A stretch of 64,000 nucleotides of DNA from positions 13,407 through 77,406 of the forward strand of contig QANU01019202.1 in assembly GCA_003254905.1 (NCBI GenBank), given 5' to 3'. Below, in pieces: positions 10,160-22,799 of this stretch (positions within the stretch are counted from its first letter, which is position 1; the number at the start of each line of letters is the position of its first letter). This stretch comes from Nissolia schottii (taxonomy: Eukaryota > Streptophyta > Magnoliopsida > Fabales > Fabaceae). A model generated the notes under the pieces. That model was given only the letters and a program-made list of their open reading frames with translations, searched no databases and had not been told where the DNA came from. The position numbers were made by a program, and so were the translations under genes.

Positions 10160-13100
10160 CAGAAGCTTATAATTAAAATGGGCACAATTATAAGTGGACG
10201 CCAACTGAAGCTTATTATATGAATTATGTGATCATATGTAACTTAGGAAGTAAGGTAGAGAACAAGCGACTTAGTTAATGAAGAATAGGCTTCCCCAATC
10301 ACGTAGTAAATTAGATAAAGCTGCTAAGCTTAGGATGGATTAATAATTAGTAGGTGTAACATCCCGCTCCTTTCTTAGTGAAAATTTTCCCAATTAACTA
10401 TTCGTAGAGCACTCTGTATGGGTTAACATGCAGAGGTCAGTAGAAATTATTCTGTTTGGTTTTGATAAATTTTGCTTACACTCAAATGATTCCTCTCGAC
10501 CCCTAGAGATAGATGAAAAACCTAAAGTGTCGAAAAAATGGAAATCGGTTCAGTTTCGGACGATTCTGCAAACACTAGAACAACTCCGTTTGGCCCATTT
10601 AGCCAGTAGAATTGAGCAGAGAGTCTCCAGTCTCTAGAAATCCAACCTGTATCAGGAAAAAGTTCCAAATACCTTAGATTGCCCCCACAATGCCTATTAG
10701 GAAGAGTGGGCGGTAGCGAAACTGCAAGCAGAACGATGGTCTGTAGTCACCAAGGCTCATCGGTGTATCAAAGGTTTCTGTGAAGAATACTCCTCCAGAG
10801 AAAAATTCACAAATGCCTTGAATGAACCTTACTTCTAGGTTGAGGGAAATTAGAGGATCGCAACGGTATAAGCGGAATATTTTTCAGACGACCGTATGCG
10901 ACGCACTGGGACTGCGAACAATCAAACATGGGTGAAACGGGACTGGGTGGGACCCAAATCTGATTTGAGCACGTGGGGGAGGTAGATTTTTCAAGAAAAA
11001 TAATAAAATAAGGGTTACTATTCATTGATGTGACCTGATGTGACTCCGTCTTTATCCGAATCAATTAATTAATTAAGAAATGAAATTAGAAAGGGCATTT
11101 GGTAATTTTGGCAAGGGGCATAATTGGAAAAATGGCCAATTTTCGTGGCTATATATAGCCTTGGCCACCATCCCTCATTTCATTCATCCATCCTCCTTTG
11201 AAGTGTATAAACTATGCCCGTGTGCTCTGCGGACATGCTGCGGAAACCCTGCCGAAACACTGCTGAACTCAGGAAACGATCTGGGATAACTGAACACCCA
11301 AGGAGCCTGCCTCTTTATCACCATTTCCAGCCCTCTCTAAGCCTCTAAGGAAGTGGGTAACCTTAGTTTTACTCACCTCCTTGGTGGTGTTTCCATGCTT
11401 GCTTCGTTTATGTTGTTTCATGTGTTATGCTAGAACTGCTATGTTAGGTTTTAATTAATTCTGAAGGGTCCTGTGACCTGGACTAGGTAGCAATATGCTT
11501 GTTGGAACATGTTTAAGATTCCCAAGAAGTGGCCATGAGAAAAGAGAAAGAAAAGGCAAGGAAAACCAATGGAGTATGCTGCAGTTTCGCCAGGTATCGC
11601 TGAGCAGCCTCATGAGCCACTGAACGGACTCATGAACCACTGAGCGTCCCTGAGATCCGCTGAGCGATAAGGATGGACATGGTTTTTAAACTCGGCTGCA
11701 GACCGCTGAGCGGTCCAGGTAACCTCTGAGCGACCTAAGAGCCTTGCGACCATGAATTTTTAAAGAGCGGAGGAGCTAGTCTCAGGGACTCATGGGAGCT
11801 GTCTTGGGCACATGATCCAACAAGCAATGATCTTAATGAAGTACTTGATAGATGTATGTAATAGATAGGATGTATGTGGAATATTGGACATGTTAAAATT
11901 ATGATATCATGTATCATGAGGACCGGGTTGTCAGTAAGTGTTAGGACAACCCTAGAAAACTAGAGGTTAATCACTTAATGCTTAAAGATCATAATGGAAT
12001 ACTAGGGAACAAGTATGTATCTATATGATAGGAAGTCTCTTTCTTGGCAAAGTCTACGGACACGCCCCTCACCAGTCCCAAAAGGGCGGATTGGTTAATG
12101 ATGATGAATGAAAAGAAAGAAAGAAAGAAAAGAAATGATGAATGAGAAAGGGTGACGTCACACCTAAAGATATGATTATAATGATGTATGAGTCCAATGC
12201 CTGGCTGTGTCGCAAGGGCCAGCCCACGCCTCCTACCTAGTAGAGGTTAGCCCACTTGATAGGCGATGTGTAACATCCCGCTTTTTTTCCCTTTGTAAAA
12301 AGTTCGTAAAAATAAATAAAATAATGTATAAATGAATTTAGAAAGGAGAAAACCATTACAAAGGTATCCCTTAGTGGAAGTTCCCCCGAATAACTGCTCG
12401 TAGAGCCCTTTGTAGGAATTAACATCTTGAGGTCAGTAGAAATTGTTTTGTGGGGTATTTCCAAATTTTGCTGACACTCAAATGATTCTTCTCGACCCCT
12501 AGAAATGGATGAAAAACCTAAAGTGTCGGTAAAACGGAAATCGGTTCGATTTTGGGCAATTCAGCAGACACTAGAATGGTCCCGTTTGGCCCCGCTTAGC
12601 CAGTAGAACTGATCAGAGGGCCTCAAGTCATGGGAAATCATACCTTATGAGGCAAAGATTACCAAACCACTACTAGGAAGCTTTGGCAATTGCAGAAACG
12701 CAAGCGGAATGGTTGCCTGCGAACACAAGAGCTTAACAACAGGTCAAAAGTATATGTGAAAAATACTCCTCCAGAGAAAAATTCACAAATGCCTTAAAGC
12801 AATAATATTCCCAGGACGAGGGAAATTAGAGGATCGCGACGGTATAAGCGGAATATTTTTCGGACGATCGTGCGCGACGCATCGGCATTGCGAATGACAA
12901 AACACAAGCGAAGCGGGACCGGGGAGGCACAAAACACTATTCATTGATATGACACTTGTATTATCTTTTAAATTAATTAATTTTTAAAGAAAATAGAAAT
13001 GGCAAAATTGTAAATATGCATAGGGGTAAAAAGGTAATTCCAAGGGGCAAAATTTTGGCTATAAATAGCCCCCATATTCAGAAAATTTGAAGAGAGAAAT

Positions 13101-14711
13101 TCTCTCTGGAACTAGAGGAAACTCTGCCCGTGTGCGCCGCCGGAAAGGTTGGATCAAAGCTTGGAGGACGACTCTCCCATCTCTCTCTCATCACCGAACA
13201 ACCCCCCAAAGGTGGGTAACTCTAGCTTACTCACCTCCTTGGTGGTTGTTATGTGTTTATGTGTTGGTTTGCTTATGTTTATGTATGATAATGTATGCTA
13301 GAACTCATGTAAGGATGATAGGAAGATGATTCTGAAGGGTCTTGTGACCTGGACTAGATAGGATTTTTATGGTTGGAATATGTGTGAGAACCTCAAGAAG
13401 TGTCCATGAGAAAAGAAGAAGAGAAAGGAAAGAAAACAAAGAAATTTGTTTCAGTCTCGCCCAGGCACCACTGAGAAGCCATAGACGCCACTAAGCGAAG
13501 TGAAAAGAAAACATTTTTGAACACGTGAACTCCAGGCCACTGAGCGGCCATAGGATCCGCTGAGCGGCCTGAAGGTCACATGGACTTGGGATGGAAAATA
13601 TTTTGAAAACCGGGCCTCAGGACGCTGAGCGGTTCAAGGTGAACCGCTGAGCGAACTGAGGGCTCAGACTGTTGAGCGAACCAAGGGTTCTGCTGAGCGG
13701 GCTAAGACTTGAAGGTCTCGTGGAGGCTATCTTGAGGCACATAGTCCAACAAGTTATGATTTAAGTGATGTGTATGATTAAAGTATATGAACTATGCGAT
13801 GTAAAATGTAGGATCCCATGCATTATAATTATTTGAGGTAATATGTTAGCATTACATGCATCATGTTAAGGTACTTTTAGAGGACTAGAAGCTAATCACG
13901 TAATGAGTAAAGATGATAATTGAATTGAACCTTAGGGAACAAGTCATGCCATGATATGAGAAAAGAAAGAAAAGAAAAGAAGAAATGTTATAAGAAAGAA
14001 AAGATGATGATATGATGAAATGCTATGAGAACAGATACAGGCGTCACAAGGTCCAAATGACAATCCCACTTCAGTAGAGTCAAAAGAGGGCATACTGAAG
14101 GTGGAAGCCCGCCACAGGTGGTGTCGCAAGGGCATACCTGGAGGTGTACGGTTACCACGCCTAGCAATGTCGAAAGATGGCATGCTAAGGTGGGGGTACG
14201 ATACCAGCCCACTTCTGAGGTGTCGAAAGAGGGCACGCGGAAGGTGGAAGCTATAAAATCCCGGATTTTCCCCTTATGAAGATGTTGCGAAAATCCACAA
14301 TCAGGCCTAACAAAAGGCACGATCGGAACGATTATTTGGACTGAGAAAATTATTCAGAAAATTGATTACTTACAAATGCCAGTCCAATGATAGTTTCTTG
14401 ATCTCGCAGAGTGCCGCGAGGTCCGTGCCCGTTTTCAGTCAATACGGAAATCCGGTTGGGAGCCAAAGGGATCTGTGAAAGATAGGCTGACGGAAACAAG
14501 TTCCCGGATACCTTGTTTCGGTACGCCATTCTGACCGGAAAAATCCGTAGATCGCTGATATATGTTCGAAATATTTTTAGGATATCCGGACATGGGCGAA
14601 GGAGTCCCAAACACGATCAAACGTGACCAAAACCTTAACTGGAGGCTAGGATATTTATAATAAAATAATAATATAATAATAAAATTAATAAATAAATATA
14701 TATAAATAAGC

Positions 14712-14747
14712 AGCAGGGGGCCACGGCTGTAAGAAGGGCCCCCTGCT
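14712..14747 (+). promoter_or_regulatory. GC-rich hairpin beside the TATA region
   Basis: AGCAGGGGGCC at 14712-14722 pairs perfectly with GGCCCCCTGCT at 14737-14747, leaving a 14-nt loop. It follows TATATATAAATAAG directly. Related hairpins stand at 26661-26690, 31407-31436 and 43323-43356 in family B, and at 59746-59777 in LTR L, where the loop itself holds TATAAAA. Confidence 0.7.
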
Positions 14748-15144
14748 TAAAAATTCAACGTTTTCATTTTCCTTCAATTTCTCCCCATTTCTAGTCCTAT
14801 TCTTGCATATCGTGGAAGCGCTGCCGGACTTCAGAAAAATTCCCGAAGCACGCCATGGTGAAGAGAAAAATCGCCACAACAAAGCTACCGAAGCTGAATC
14901 GCCATCTGAGGTGGGTAATCCTAAGCCTAGTGTCTATGTGGTTAAATGTTTTAACTGTATATGTGTTATTTTGTATTTTTGACTATAAAAATATTAAGTA
15001 GCATTTTTGGGTAAATCAGGGTGAAAAGGGTTTTGGAAAATTTTGTTGAATGAAATGTATAACTGTACTGATTGGAACCCTAGGAACAGTGGTTTTCTGT
15101 GGAAAATTGAGAACTGGAGTATCGGAGAAGCGATTTTTCAGCTT

Positions 15145-15370
15145 TCATTCGAATCCTTGAGGTTTTCAGTCGAATGAAAGCCAAAGGAAGCTTTCATTCG
15201 ATTGAATTCCCAGGCAGTCAAATGAAAGAGAATTGCAGGTTTCAATTGAATGAATTCCTTAGTATTCGAATGAAAGGATGCTGAGGATTTCAATCGAATG
15301 AAACCCTATTTCAGTCGAATGAAAGGACTCGTAGGGATTTCATTCGAATGCATAAATAGGCACTCGAATG
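15145..15370. repeat. Ten-unit ATTCGAAT palindrome array (element B 5' LTR)
   Basis: The TCGA centres, or their one-base variants, lie at 15149, 15170, 15198, 15218, 15246, 15266, 15294, 15315, 15344 and 15364. Steps are 21, 28, 20, 28, 20, 28, 21, 29, 20, so the array is five degenerate units of about 49 bp with two palindromes each. Units share TTTCAWTCGAATGAAA and otherwise vary. Confidence 0.85.
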
Positions 15371-15447
15371 CATCCTGGCAGACTTGAGATTTTAGTGGTT
15401 CCAAGGGATCCAATGAGTACAAATGCGCCTATTGTGGCAAAAAAAAG

Positions 15448-18251
15448 TGAAACACCCTAGCTAACTGCACACTCTTAAGTCGTACGCAAGCTCACTAGGT
15501 TGTTTACTACCTGGTGGGAATACCTTAGTCCATTGTTATCTTTCGAAAGTAGTTGCTTACGAAAATAGGGACCGATTTTTAAAATTTTCCATAGTATTCA
15601 TTATTGCATAAAAATAGGAGCCATATGTCAGAAAGAACAGTTAATACAAATGGTAGAGCCATTGCGGCTTAACGATCAACAGTAGGGTAATAGCAAAGCA
15701 TAAACTATACATTCATTTCAGTCCATCATACAAAGTCACATAGTTATAATTACAATAAGGTACAAATAACATATACATAATTCAAAATACATAGTATCAA
15801 AATGCAAGGCTACTGGAAACTACTAAGCATGCCCTTGACAAAAATCTTGGCATCCAGCTATCTCTGGGTCCATATCCCGTCACGACCGCTCATGGCTCCT
15901 CGGGCGGTTTGTCGGGATCCTCGAAATACGAGTCATCATACGTCCCTGAAGTCAGAAGGCAGTGGGAGTGAAAACGGTAGGTTCTCAGTGGAAATAACTT
16001 TAGCCCTTAGATCTCGCGTCATATTAGGTCGGACTTCAGGCAGTTCAGAGATTTCTAAGTGTGCATACATACTAAACATCCTACTGATTATTATCTGGCC
16101 TAAAGTTCTGAACGGCTTTATCTACGTTACTAAGTGATAAGGGATCTAATCTTCCTTACTAAGTTCTCGTGCTTATTAACATTACGTATACATACATAGA
16201 CGTTTCGAGCGTCCTCTTGACAGTAATTACAGAATATCAGATACATACATTTCATACATTCATGCATATCAGATTGAACATGATTTTTGGAATATATGTT
16301 ATCCCCACCATAGTAGTGCCCTCTTTCGACAGTACTATGACGGAATAACCTCGCACCCCCAGGTAGGCCCTATTTCGACCTTCCTATGGTGGGCTTCCAC
16401 CTTTTGCGTGCCCTCTTTCGACACCTCAGAGGTGGGCAGATGTTGTGCCCCCCACCTTAGCATGCCCTCTTTCGACAGTGCTAGGCGTGGTAACTGCACA
16501 CCTCCAGGTATGCCATATTGACACCACCTGTGGCGGGCTTCCACCTTCAGTATGTCCCTCTGACCTACTGAAGTGGGATCATTCTTTGGACCTTTGTGAC
16601 GTCACGGCCTTTACCTTTTTCTCATTTCTTTTCTCATATCATTTCAGCATCTTTTTCCTTTCCATACAGCATTTCATCATTTCTTTCCTTTCTGCATATG
16701 TATCATGACATGACTTGTTCCCTATGGTTCAGTTCATAATCTTTACTCATTACATGATTACTTCTAGTCCTCTTAAAATTTCCTTAACATGATGCATGGA
16801 ATGCTACGTATTACATAATAATTATGATGCATGAAATCCTATCATATTACACCACATACGTCACATACTGCAGTTACATATCTCGATTTCATCATTGTTT
16901 ATTGGACTATGTGCCTCAAAAAAGCTTCCATGAGCCCTTCAGGCTTCAGACCGCTCAGCGGAACCCTATGTTCGCTCAGCAGTCGGAGCCCTCAGTCCGC
17001 TCAGCGGTTTCCAGGTCCCGCTCAGCGGTTCATGAGGTCGCTCAGCGATACCTGGGCGAAACCGAAACAGCATGCATGGTTTTTCTTGTTTTCTTTTCCC
17101 CTTTTCTCATGGTTACTCCTTGAGGTTTTCACACATATTCCAACCATCAAAAACCTATCTAATCCAGGTCACAAGACCCTTCAGAATCACTCCTAAATCC
17201 TAGCATAGGTGCTAACATACATACAAACATCAAAACATACACACACATAAACACATAACAAGTAACAACCACCAAAGAGGTGAGCAAACTAGATTTACCC
17301 ACTTCTTGGGGGGCTGTTCGGTGGTGGAAGAAGAGGTAGGAGAGTTGTCCTCCAAGCCTAGAGTGCGATCCAAGCTTTCTGGTGAAGTTTCTACAGCGTG
17401 ATCACGGTGCACACGGACAGACTTTCCCCTAGCTTCCAAGAGAATTTCTCCTCTTCAAATTTCTGAATATGGGGGCTATTTATAGCCAAAATTCTTATCC
17501 CAAAAATTACCTTTTTGCCCCTTAGGATACCCTTTTGCCCTTTTTCATTTTCTTTAAAAATTAATTAATTTGGAAGATAATAGAAATGTCACATCATGAA
17601 TAGTGTTTTGAATTTTAAATTATTTTCCTTGAATCTGATTCCATCACGTGGGCTGCCCCATTTTTTACTTTCTCCCGGTTCCGTTTCGCTCGTGTTTTGT
17701 CGTTCGCGGTGTCGGTGCGTTGCGCACAGTCGTCTGAAAAATATTCTGCTTATACCATCGCGATCCTCTAATTTCCCCGGTCATGGGAATATCACTTCTT
17801 TAAGTCATTTTTGAATTTTTCTCCTGAGGAGTATTTTTTACAGATACTTTTAACCCGTCATCGAGCCCTGGTGACCGTAACGCGCTGTTTCGCTCGCGGT
17901 TTTGTTACTTCCCAACCTTCCCAATGGAATCATGGGACTATCCCAAGGTGTTTGAAACCTTTCCCTTGTACCGGTTTCCAGAGACTTAGGGCTCTCTGCT
18001 CAATTCTACAGGTTAACCGGAGTCGTTTTAGTGTCTGCGGAATCGTCCGAAACTCCGTAGAACTCCGTTTAACAGTCAGTTTAATCTCATCATCCGATTC
18101 TGAGGATCAGTAGGAATCATTTAAGTGTCATCCAACTTGTCCAAAACCAAACAGAATAATTCCTACAGACTTCCACACATTTACTCTTACCCAAGGTTCT
18201 ATGAGCAGTTATTCTGCAAAATTCTTACTAAGAAAAGAGTGGGATGTTACA
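15448..18251 (-). mobile_element. Solo LTR A1
   Basis: On the minus strand it starts TGTAACATCCCAC at 18251 and ends GGGTGTTTCA at 15448, 2804 bp, flanked by AAAAG and GAAAG, a duplication with one changed base. The same site is empty at 44050 in the other LTR of element B, which confirms the ends. It carries a TATA inverted repeat at 17474-17487, GCTCAGCGG palindromes at 16955-17045 and hairpins with a TGCCCTCTTTCGAC loop at 16309-16580. Confidence 0.9.
16309..16573 (-). repeat. Hairpin series with CCCTCTTTCGAC loop (A1)
   Basis: Five units share the loop word CCCTCTTTCGAC or a close variant, but each has its own stem. CATAGTA (16309-16315) pairs with TACTATG (16333-16339), TAGCA pairs with TGCTA near 16461-16485, and CTTCAGTA (16545-16552) pairs with TACTGAAG (16566-16573). 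Counterparts occur at 21335-21610, 25720-25995 and 40625-40900, and on the other strand at 14055-14245. Confidence 0.7.
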
Positions 18252-18872
18252 GAAAGCATGCATCATGAGGATAGATCACTAGAGGTTATGATGTACTAAA
18301 AGCTTAATAAAGAAAGATGATAAAAGGTAGGAACCAGAGTCCAATGAGAAAGATCAAAGTGCATAAGAACATGATTACAAATAAATGAGAATATGATTTC
18401 TGCCTGGCTTAGCCCAAAGGAAGGCGGCCAGAGTGTGTATGATACCGGTTAAAAGAAAAGATAATACACTTATGCATAGTGCGCAATAGCATGCTCGAAG
18501 GGAACACAGGCATTGTTGCACTTCACCATGCTCGACGGGAACGCATGAGGCTCGATCAAGTCACCAGGCTCGAAGGGAACGCATGGGACACAATCACCTT
18601 GCATTCATGTATATGTGGGTATTATGTGTTATGTGGTAAAGGTCTAGGATAGAAAGCGCGAGAACCTAGATAAGCAAGACTAGATCCCCAGTCACCTAGA
18701 TAAATTAGATAAAGTTGTTCAGGGTTTTAGCAAAGAAAATAATCAGTAGGATTTTAGTATGCATGCTCACTTAGAGATCCCCTGAACGGCCTGGAGGATA
18801 CCCAAGAAAATGAACATTAGATAATGCCAAGGGACCCCACTGAGGACCAACTGTTCTCACCCCCACTCGGTT

Positions 18873-18923
18873 ATGGATCCAGGTGGGCATAGCGAGGCGA
18901 TCGACCCAAGGTACGTAGGGTAG
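18873..18923 (+). CDS. Small LTR ORF, element B 5' LTR (16 aa)
   Basis: An ATG in the context CACCCCCACTNNNTTATG opens a 16-residue peptide beginning MDPGGHSEAIDPR. The copy in the 3' LTR at 44670-44720 is intact with one residue changed, and element B-prime has a related MDPGGHSKELDPR peptide. It lies about 440 bp before the LTR end in the expected RNA leader. Whether it is translated is unknown; it could also be a control uORF. Confidence 0.4.
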   Translation: MDPGGHSEAIDPRYVG

Positions 18924-19360
18924 CCGACAGAGGGCTGCAGCAGATCGGAGCCGGAGCGAAGGGACAACAGAAGCGCTAAGGCGATAACTGTTTTGCATTA
19001 TGTTATATGACTTTTATACTTTGTGTAAATATTTATTATTAAGGCAAATATGTAACTGTATTTTGGGACCTTTGTTGTAAATATATATGGATATACACTT
19101 GCTTTTCATGTTCCACTAGGATCTCTACCTAACTTGTGGTAGACGCTATCGATTATTATTATATGTCTCTTCATCACACATGGCTCCTAATTTCGAACTT
19201 GATAAGCACACGAACGATTTTCAAACTGGTCCAGATTTTTGGTTAAGAAATATTTGTAAAGATAAAAGTAAGGGCTATAAGTAACCCGACACCACGAATA
19301 ACAACCCTGTGATCGTTGCTTGCTACCATGGAAGTGGGCAGTTAACAGGGGTGTTACAGT

Positions 19361-19374
19361 TGGTATCAGAGCAG
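19361..19374 (+). other. Primer binding site, initiator-Met tRNA (element B)
   Basis: TGGTATCAGAGCAG starts three bases after the LTR end at 19358. It gives the plus orientation of element B and the border between LTR and leader. Confidence 0.9.
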
Positions 19375-20372
19375 TTTGGTCCAAGTAAGCTTGAGGACTG
19401 ATCTTATCCACACTTCCGAGCATGTCTTATTTTCAGCTTGCACGGTGTTTAAGTATAGCACCTTTATGTATAAGGTCCAAGTGCATAAATCAGTGGTACC
19501 GGAACACTGATCTATCCTTGTTTCTCGTGCATACTCAGTATCAGTTCGCCATGCACTTTGTCTTGTCTTTTAAGATGAGGAGTAGTGTGGCATAATGCAC
19601 TCTATCACTTTGCTTTCATTCAACTATTGCATTTTTCAGGAACATAGAGCCTAGCTAACTCTGTGTCTTGTTAAGTGTATTCAGGGCTTGATAGCTAGTG
19701 CAGAGTGGACTCTATAAGTCTCATTCTTGAGGAACTTGGCCTTCTGCTAAGTGTCTCCCTGCGATTAGACCATTCTTCGTTGGAAGAACACGGATTGTTT
19801 GGAAAAGGAATCTCTAACCAAGGGAAGCCCTTTGTTCCTTCTCTCAATTACAGTACTCCCTTACATTATACGTCCTCCCTCCCCAGCAATAATTCCTCGG
19901 AAAATTCCTTGCTCCTATCCTTGATAAAACATTCCCCTATGTCTTATATTCCCACCTTTGTACAAGATCCTATGGAAAGGCCCGAGCCTTTACACCGTTT
20001 CAAATCCGTGTTTCTGCAGATCTTTGACTTTCCTCATGGAAGATTTTCGGGTTAAGTTGAATGTTCTATTCATTTGAAGGAATAGAATCTGAGATAGTTC
20101 TCTCTCCTCATTCCATTGCATGTCTTAAGAGTCATGTCATCGCGTTTTCCATAGAACCTAGTTGACCTCGTCAACCTATTTTGATGGAGTAAGTTCGCGA
20201 TTCTTCCTATTCCAGCAACTTGCGTAATTCCAGCTTTTGTTTTCTGACTTCAATCCATGACGCAAGTTATACCCTTTGCATTCGATAGAAAATCAGGGTT
20301 AACAAATTCTATACCTTTATAAGACATAAAATTTAAAAAGATATTCCTTAAGAACGAAATGAGATTCCCGAA
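19375..20372 (+). other. Internal leader of element B, non-coding
   Basis: About 1 kb between the primer site and nested LTR A3. It aligns with 28877-29883 in B-prime. The longest frames in the two copies are different frames over the same DNA, so neither is conserved coding sequence. A pyrimidine-rich tract ending TTTTTCAG near 19639 is shared with 29146. Confidence 0.6.
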
Positions 20373-20795
20373 TGAAACACCCTAGCTAACTGTTTACCCG
20401 TACGTAGTAAACAAAGCTCACTAGGTTGTTTTCTATCTGATCGGAATACCTTAGTCCATCATTATCTTTCGAAAATAGTTGTTTAAGAAAATAAGGACCA
20501 ATTTTAAACTTCTCATTTATATTGAATAATTACTAAAATAGAGCAATGCGTCAGAAAGAATAATATAACAAAGCGTATAACTGTAAGATAATGAAGCATC
20601 CAATACATATCCAGGTGGTCCATCAGACAAAGTCACATAGTTATATGTACAATAGGTAAGATATACATCACATGTACATAAACTAAAATACTGAATACAT
20701 AACCCAGAGTACATAACATCAAAATACAAGGGCTATGCCCTTGGCAAAAATCTAAACATCGATCCATCTTTAAGCTCATATCCTGTCATCGCCGC

Positions 20796-20861
20796 TCATG
20801 GCTCTGCTGGCGGCTCGTCAGCGTCCTCAAAATAGGACTCATCATCAGTACCTGAAGTCAT
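20796..20861 (-). CDS. Small acidic LTR ORF (A3, 21 aa)
   Basis: The peptide starts MTSGT, has the acidic core DDESYFEDADE and ends PPAEP. Homologous peptides of the same length lie in A2 (25307-25372), A4 (40052-40117) and A-prime (45904-45969). Differences among copies fall mostly at third codon positions. A hairpin of GAGAAC with GTTCTC lies just upstream. No known domain; function unknown. Confidence 0.5.
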   Translation of the reverse strand: MTSGTDDESYFEDADEPPAEP

Positions 20862-22782
20862 AAAGGAGTGGGAATGAGAACGGTAGGTTCTCAGTGGAAA
20901 TAACTTTAGTTCCTAAGTCTCGTATCAGATTAGGTCGGACTTCAGGCCGCTCAGAGATCTCTAAGTGAACATACATACTAAATATGCTACTGTTTATTAT
21001 CTGGCCTAAGTTTTGAACGGCTTTATCTACATTACTATATGACATGGGAACTACTCTTTCTTACTACGTTCTCGTGCTGATTAACATTTCGTACATATAC
21101 CTAGCCGTCTCGAGCATTCTCTTGACGGTACTGACATAACAGCAGAACTATACAGTCAGACGTTCATGCATAACAGAATCATCAGAATATGCATAACAGA
21201 GTCATCAGAATAAACATAACAGAATCATCATAATGAACATGCTGGATATACATGTCTAACAGAATGAGCATATGCATAACAGAATGTAACAGAATAAACC
21301 TGCATAACAGAATAAGCCTGCTTTGGAATATGTGTTATTCCCACCATAGTAATGTCCTCTATTGACATTAGTATGACGGAATAACCTCGCACCCTCAGTG
21401 TAGGCCCTGTCTGGACCTTCCTGCGGTGGGCTTCCACCTGCCGTGTGCCCCCTCGGGACCCTTCGACAGTGGGCGGATATTGTACCCCCACCTTAGCTTG
21501 CCCCATTTCGATAATGCAAAGGCGTGGTAACCGCACACCTCCAGGTATGCCATATCGACACCACCTGTAGCGGGCTTCCATCTTCAGTATGTCTTTCGGA
21601 CCTACTGAAATGGGCTTGTTACTTGGCTCTCGTGATCACGGGCTTTTCAGCATGTGGCATTAAGCCTTTTTCAGCATTGGGCATTGGCCCTTTTTCAGCA
21701 TTGGTCATTTGGCCCTTTTCAGCATTTCAGCATTTCAGCATTTTTGTACCTGCAGCATGGTATACTTGTTCCCTATGGTTCATTTCAGAATCTTTACTTA
21801 TCTCAGAGTTATTTCTAGTTCTTCAAACTATGTTTATCATGAATGCATGAAAAGCTACAGATTTTACCACAGACTACATGTAATATGCATGTTCAGGACC
21901 ATTTCTTTGCACACAGCATATACATTCATATAATTCAGTTATTAATCACAGATATAGCAATAAATACTGGACTATGTGCCTCAAGAGGAGTTCCTTAAGC
22001 GTTTTGGGTCTCAAGCCGCTCAGGGAAAACTGATGTTCGCTCAGCGGTTTGAGCCTTCGCGCCCAGCGATAGAGGTCTTATCGCTCAGCGGTAGTGACCC
22101 TATCGCTCAGCGACTGCCACCTTCTCGAATCCTCTCCACCGCCTTACAAAAAATATCTTTTCGGACTTTCCACATGGGCTTCAGCTCGCTCAGTGGTGCC
22201 TGAGAATCGCTCTGCGGCCCCTGTGCGAGACATGAAAACTGAATGCACCATTTCTTCCATCTTTCTCTCCTATGCTCCCATGGTACCTGCTTGAGTTTCG
22301 CACATAATCCAAGCACAATAATCCTATCTAATCTAGGTCACAGGACCCTTCAGAATTATCTTTCTAAGCCTAACCAAATTACTAATATACGTAAGCATAT
22401 ATTCAAGCATAATCATAAACATACACATAGCATCACATAACAACCATTCACTATCAAAGAAGTGAGGGACTAGAGTTACCCACTTCCTTAAGAGCTTGTT
22501 GATGCTAGAGAAAAGATGAAATCAAGTCTTGCTTGCTTGTTTGATGTTCTCTTGACCTAAAATGAAAACCTTGGAATAATTAGGAAAACCTAGGTTATGG
22601 AAGCTTGGCTTTTTACCAAGTGATGAGAAACTCACAAAATACTCTTGCTTATCTTCTGTATGTGCTTACGAGTGAATTATGATGATGGAAGGCAAGGATG
22701 ATGGTGATGGATGAACTTTGGTGGAGCTTTGGAGCTTTGGATGGCTTTAGGTTTAGAAAACTTTGGAAGAAAACTTTGGAGT

Positions 22783-22799
22783 GTGTGTGTGTGTGTGTG
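22783..22799. repeat. GT microsatellite
   Basis: A run of about eight TG dinucleotides inside solo LTR A3. Confidence 0.8.

Larger units (their letters stand above)
14252..19358 (+). repeat. Element B 5' LTR (split by A1)
   Basis: Own sequence is 14252-15447 and 18257-19358, about 2.3 kb, ending GGGGTGTTACA directly before the primer site. In order it has an AT-rich TATA region (14680-14708), a GC hairpin (14712-14747), the GTGGGTAATCCTAAG motif (14910), ten ATTCGAAT palindromes (15149-15364), CTCGAAGGGAAC repeats (18494-18575) and a small ORF (18873-18923). The uninterrupted 3' copy around 44041 shows the empty A1 insertion site. Confidence 0.85.

Noticed and set aside
14712-14747. Rho-independent-style terminator or microRNA precursor
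   Set aside because: Plant LTR context beside a TATA region; stem too short for a microRNA and bacterial terminators do not apply.
15145-15370. Regularly spaced repeats as a CRISPR array
   Set aside because: Repeats are 8-16 bp palindromes with uneven alternating spacing in plant LTRs; no cas genes and no 25-40 bp identical repeats.
19705-20055. 116-codon frame in the element B leader
   Set aside because: The same DNA in B-prime (29298-29594) is open in another frame, so the protein is not conserved.
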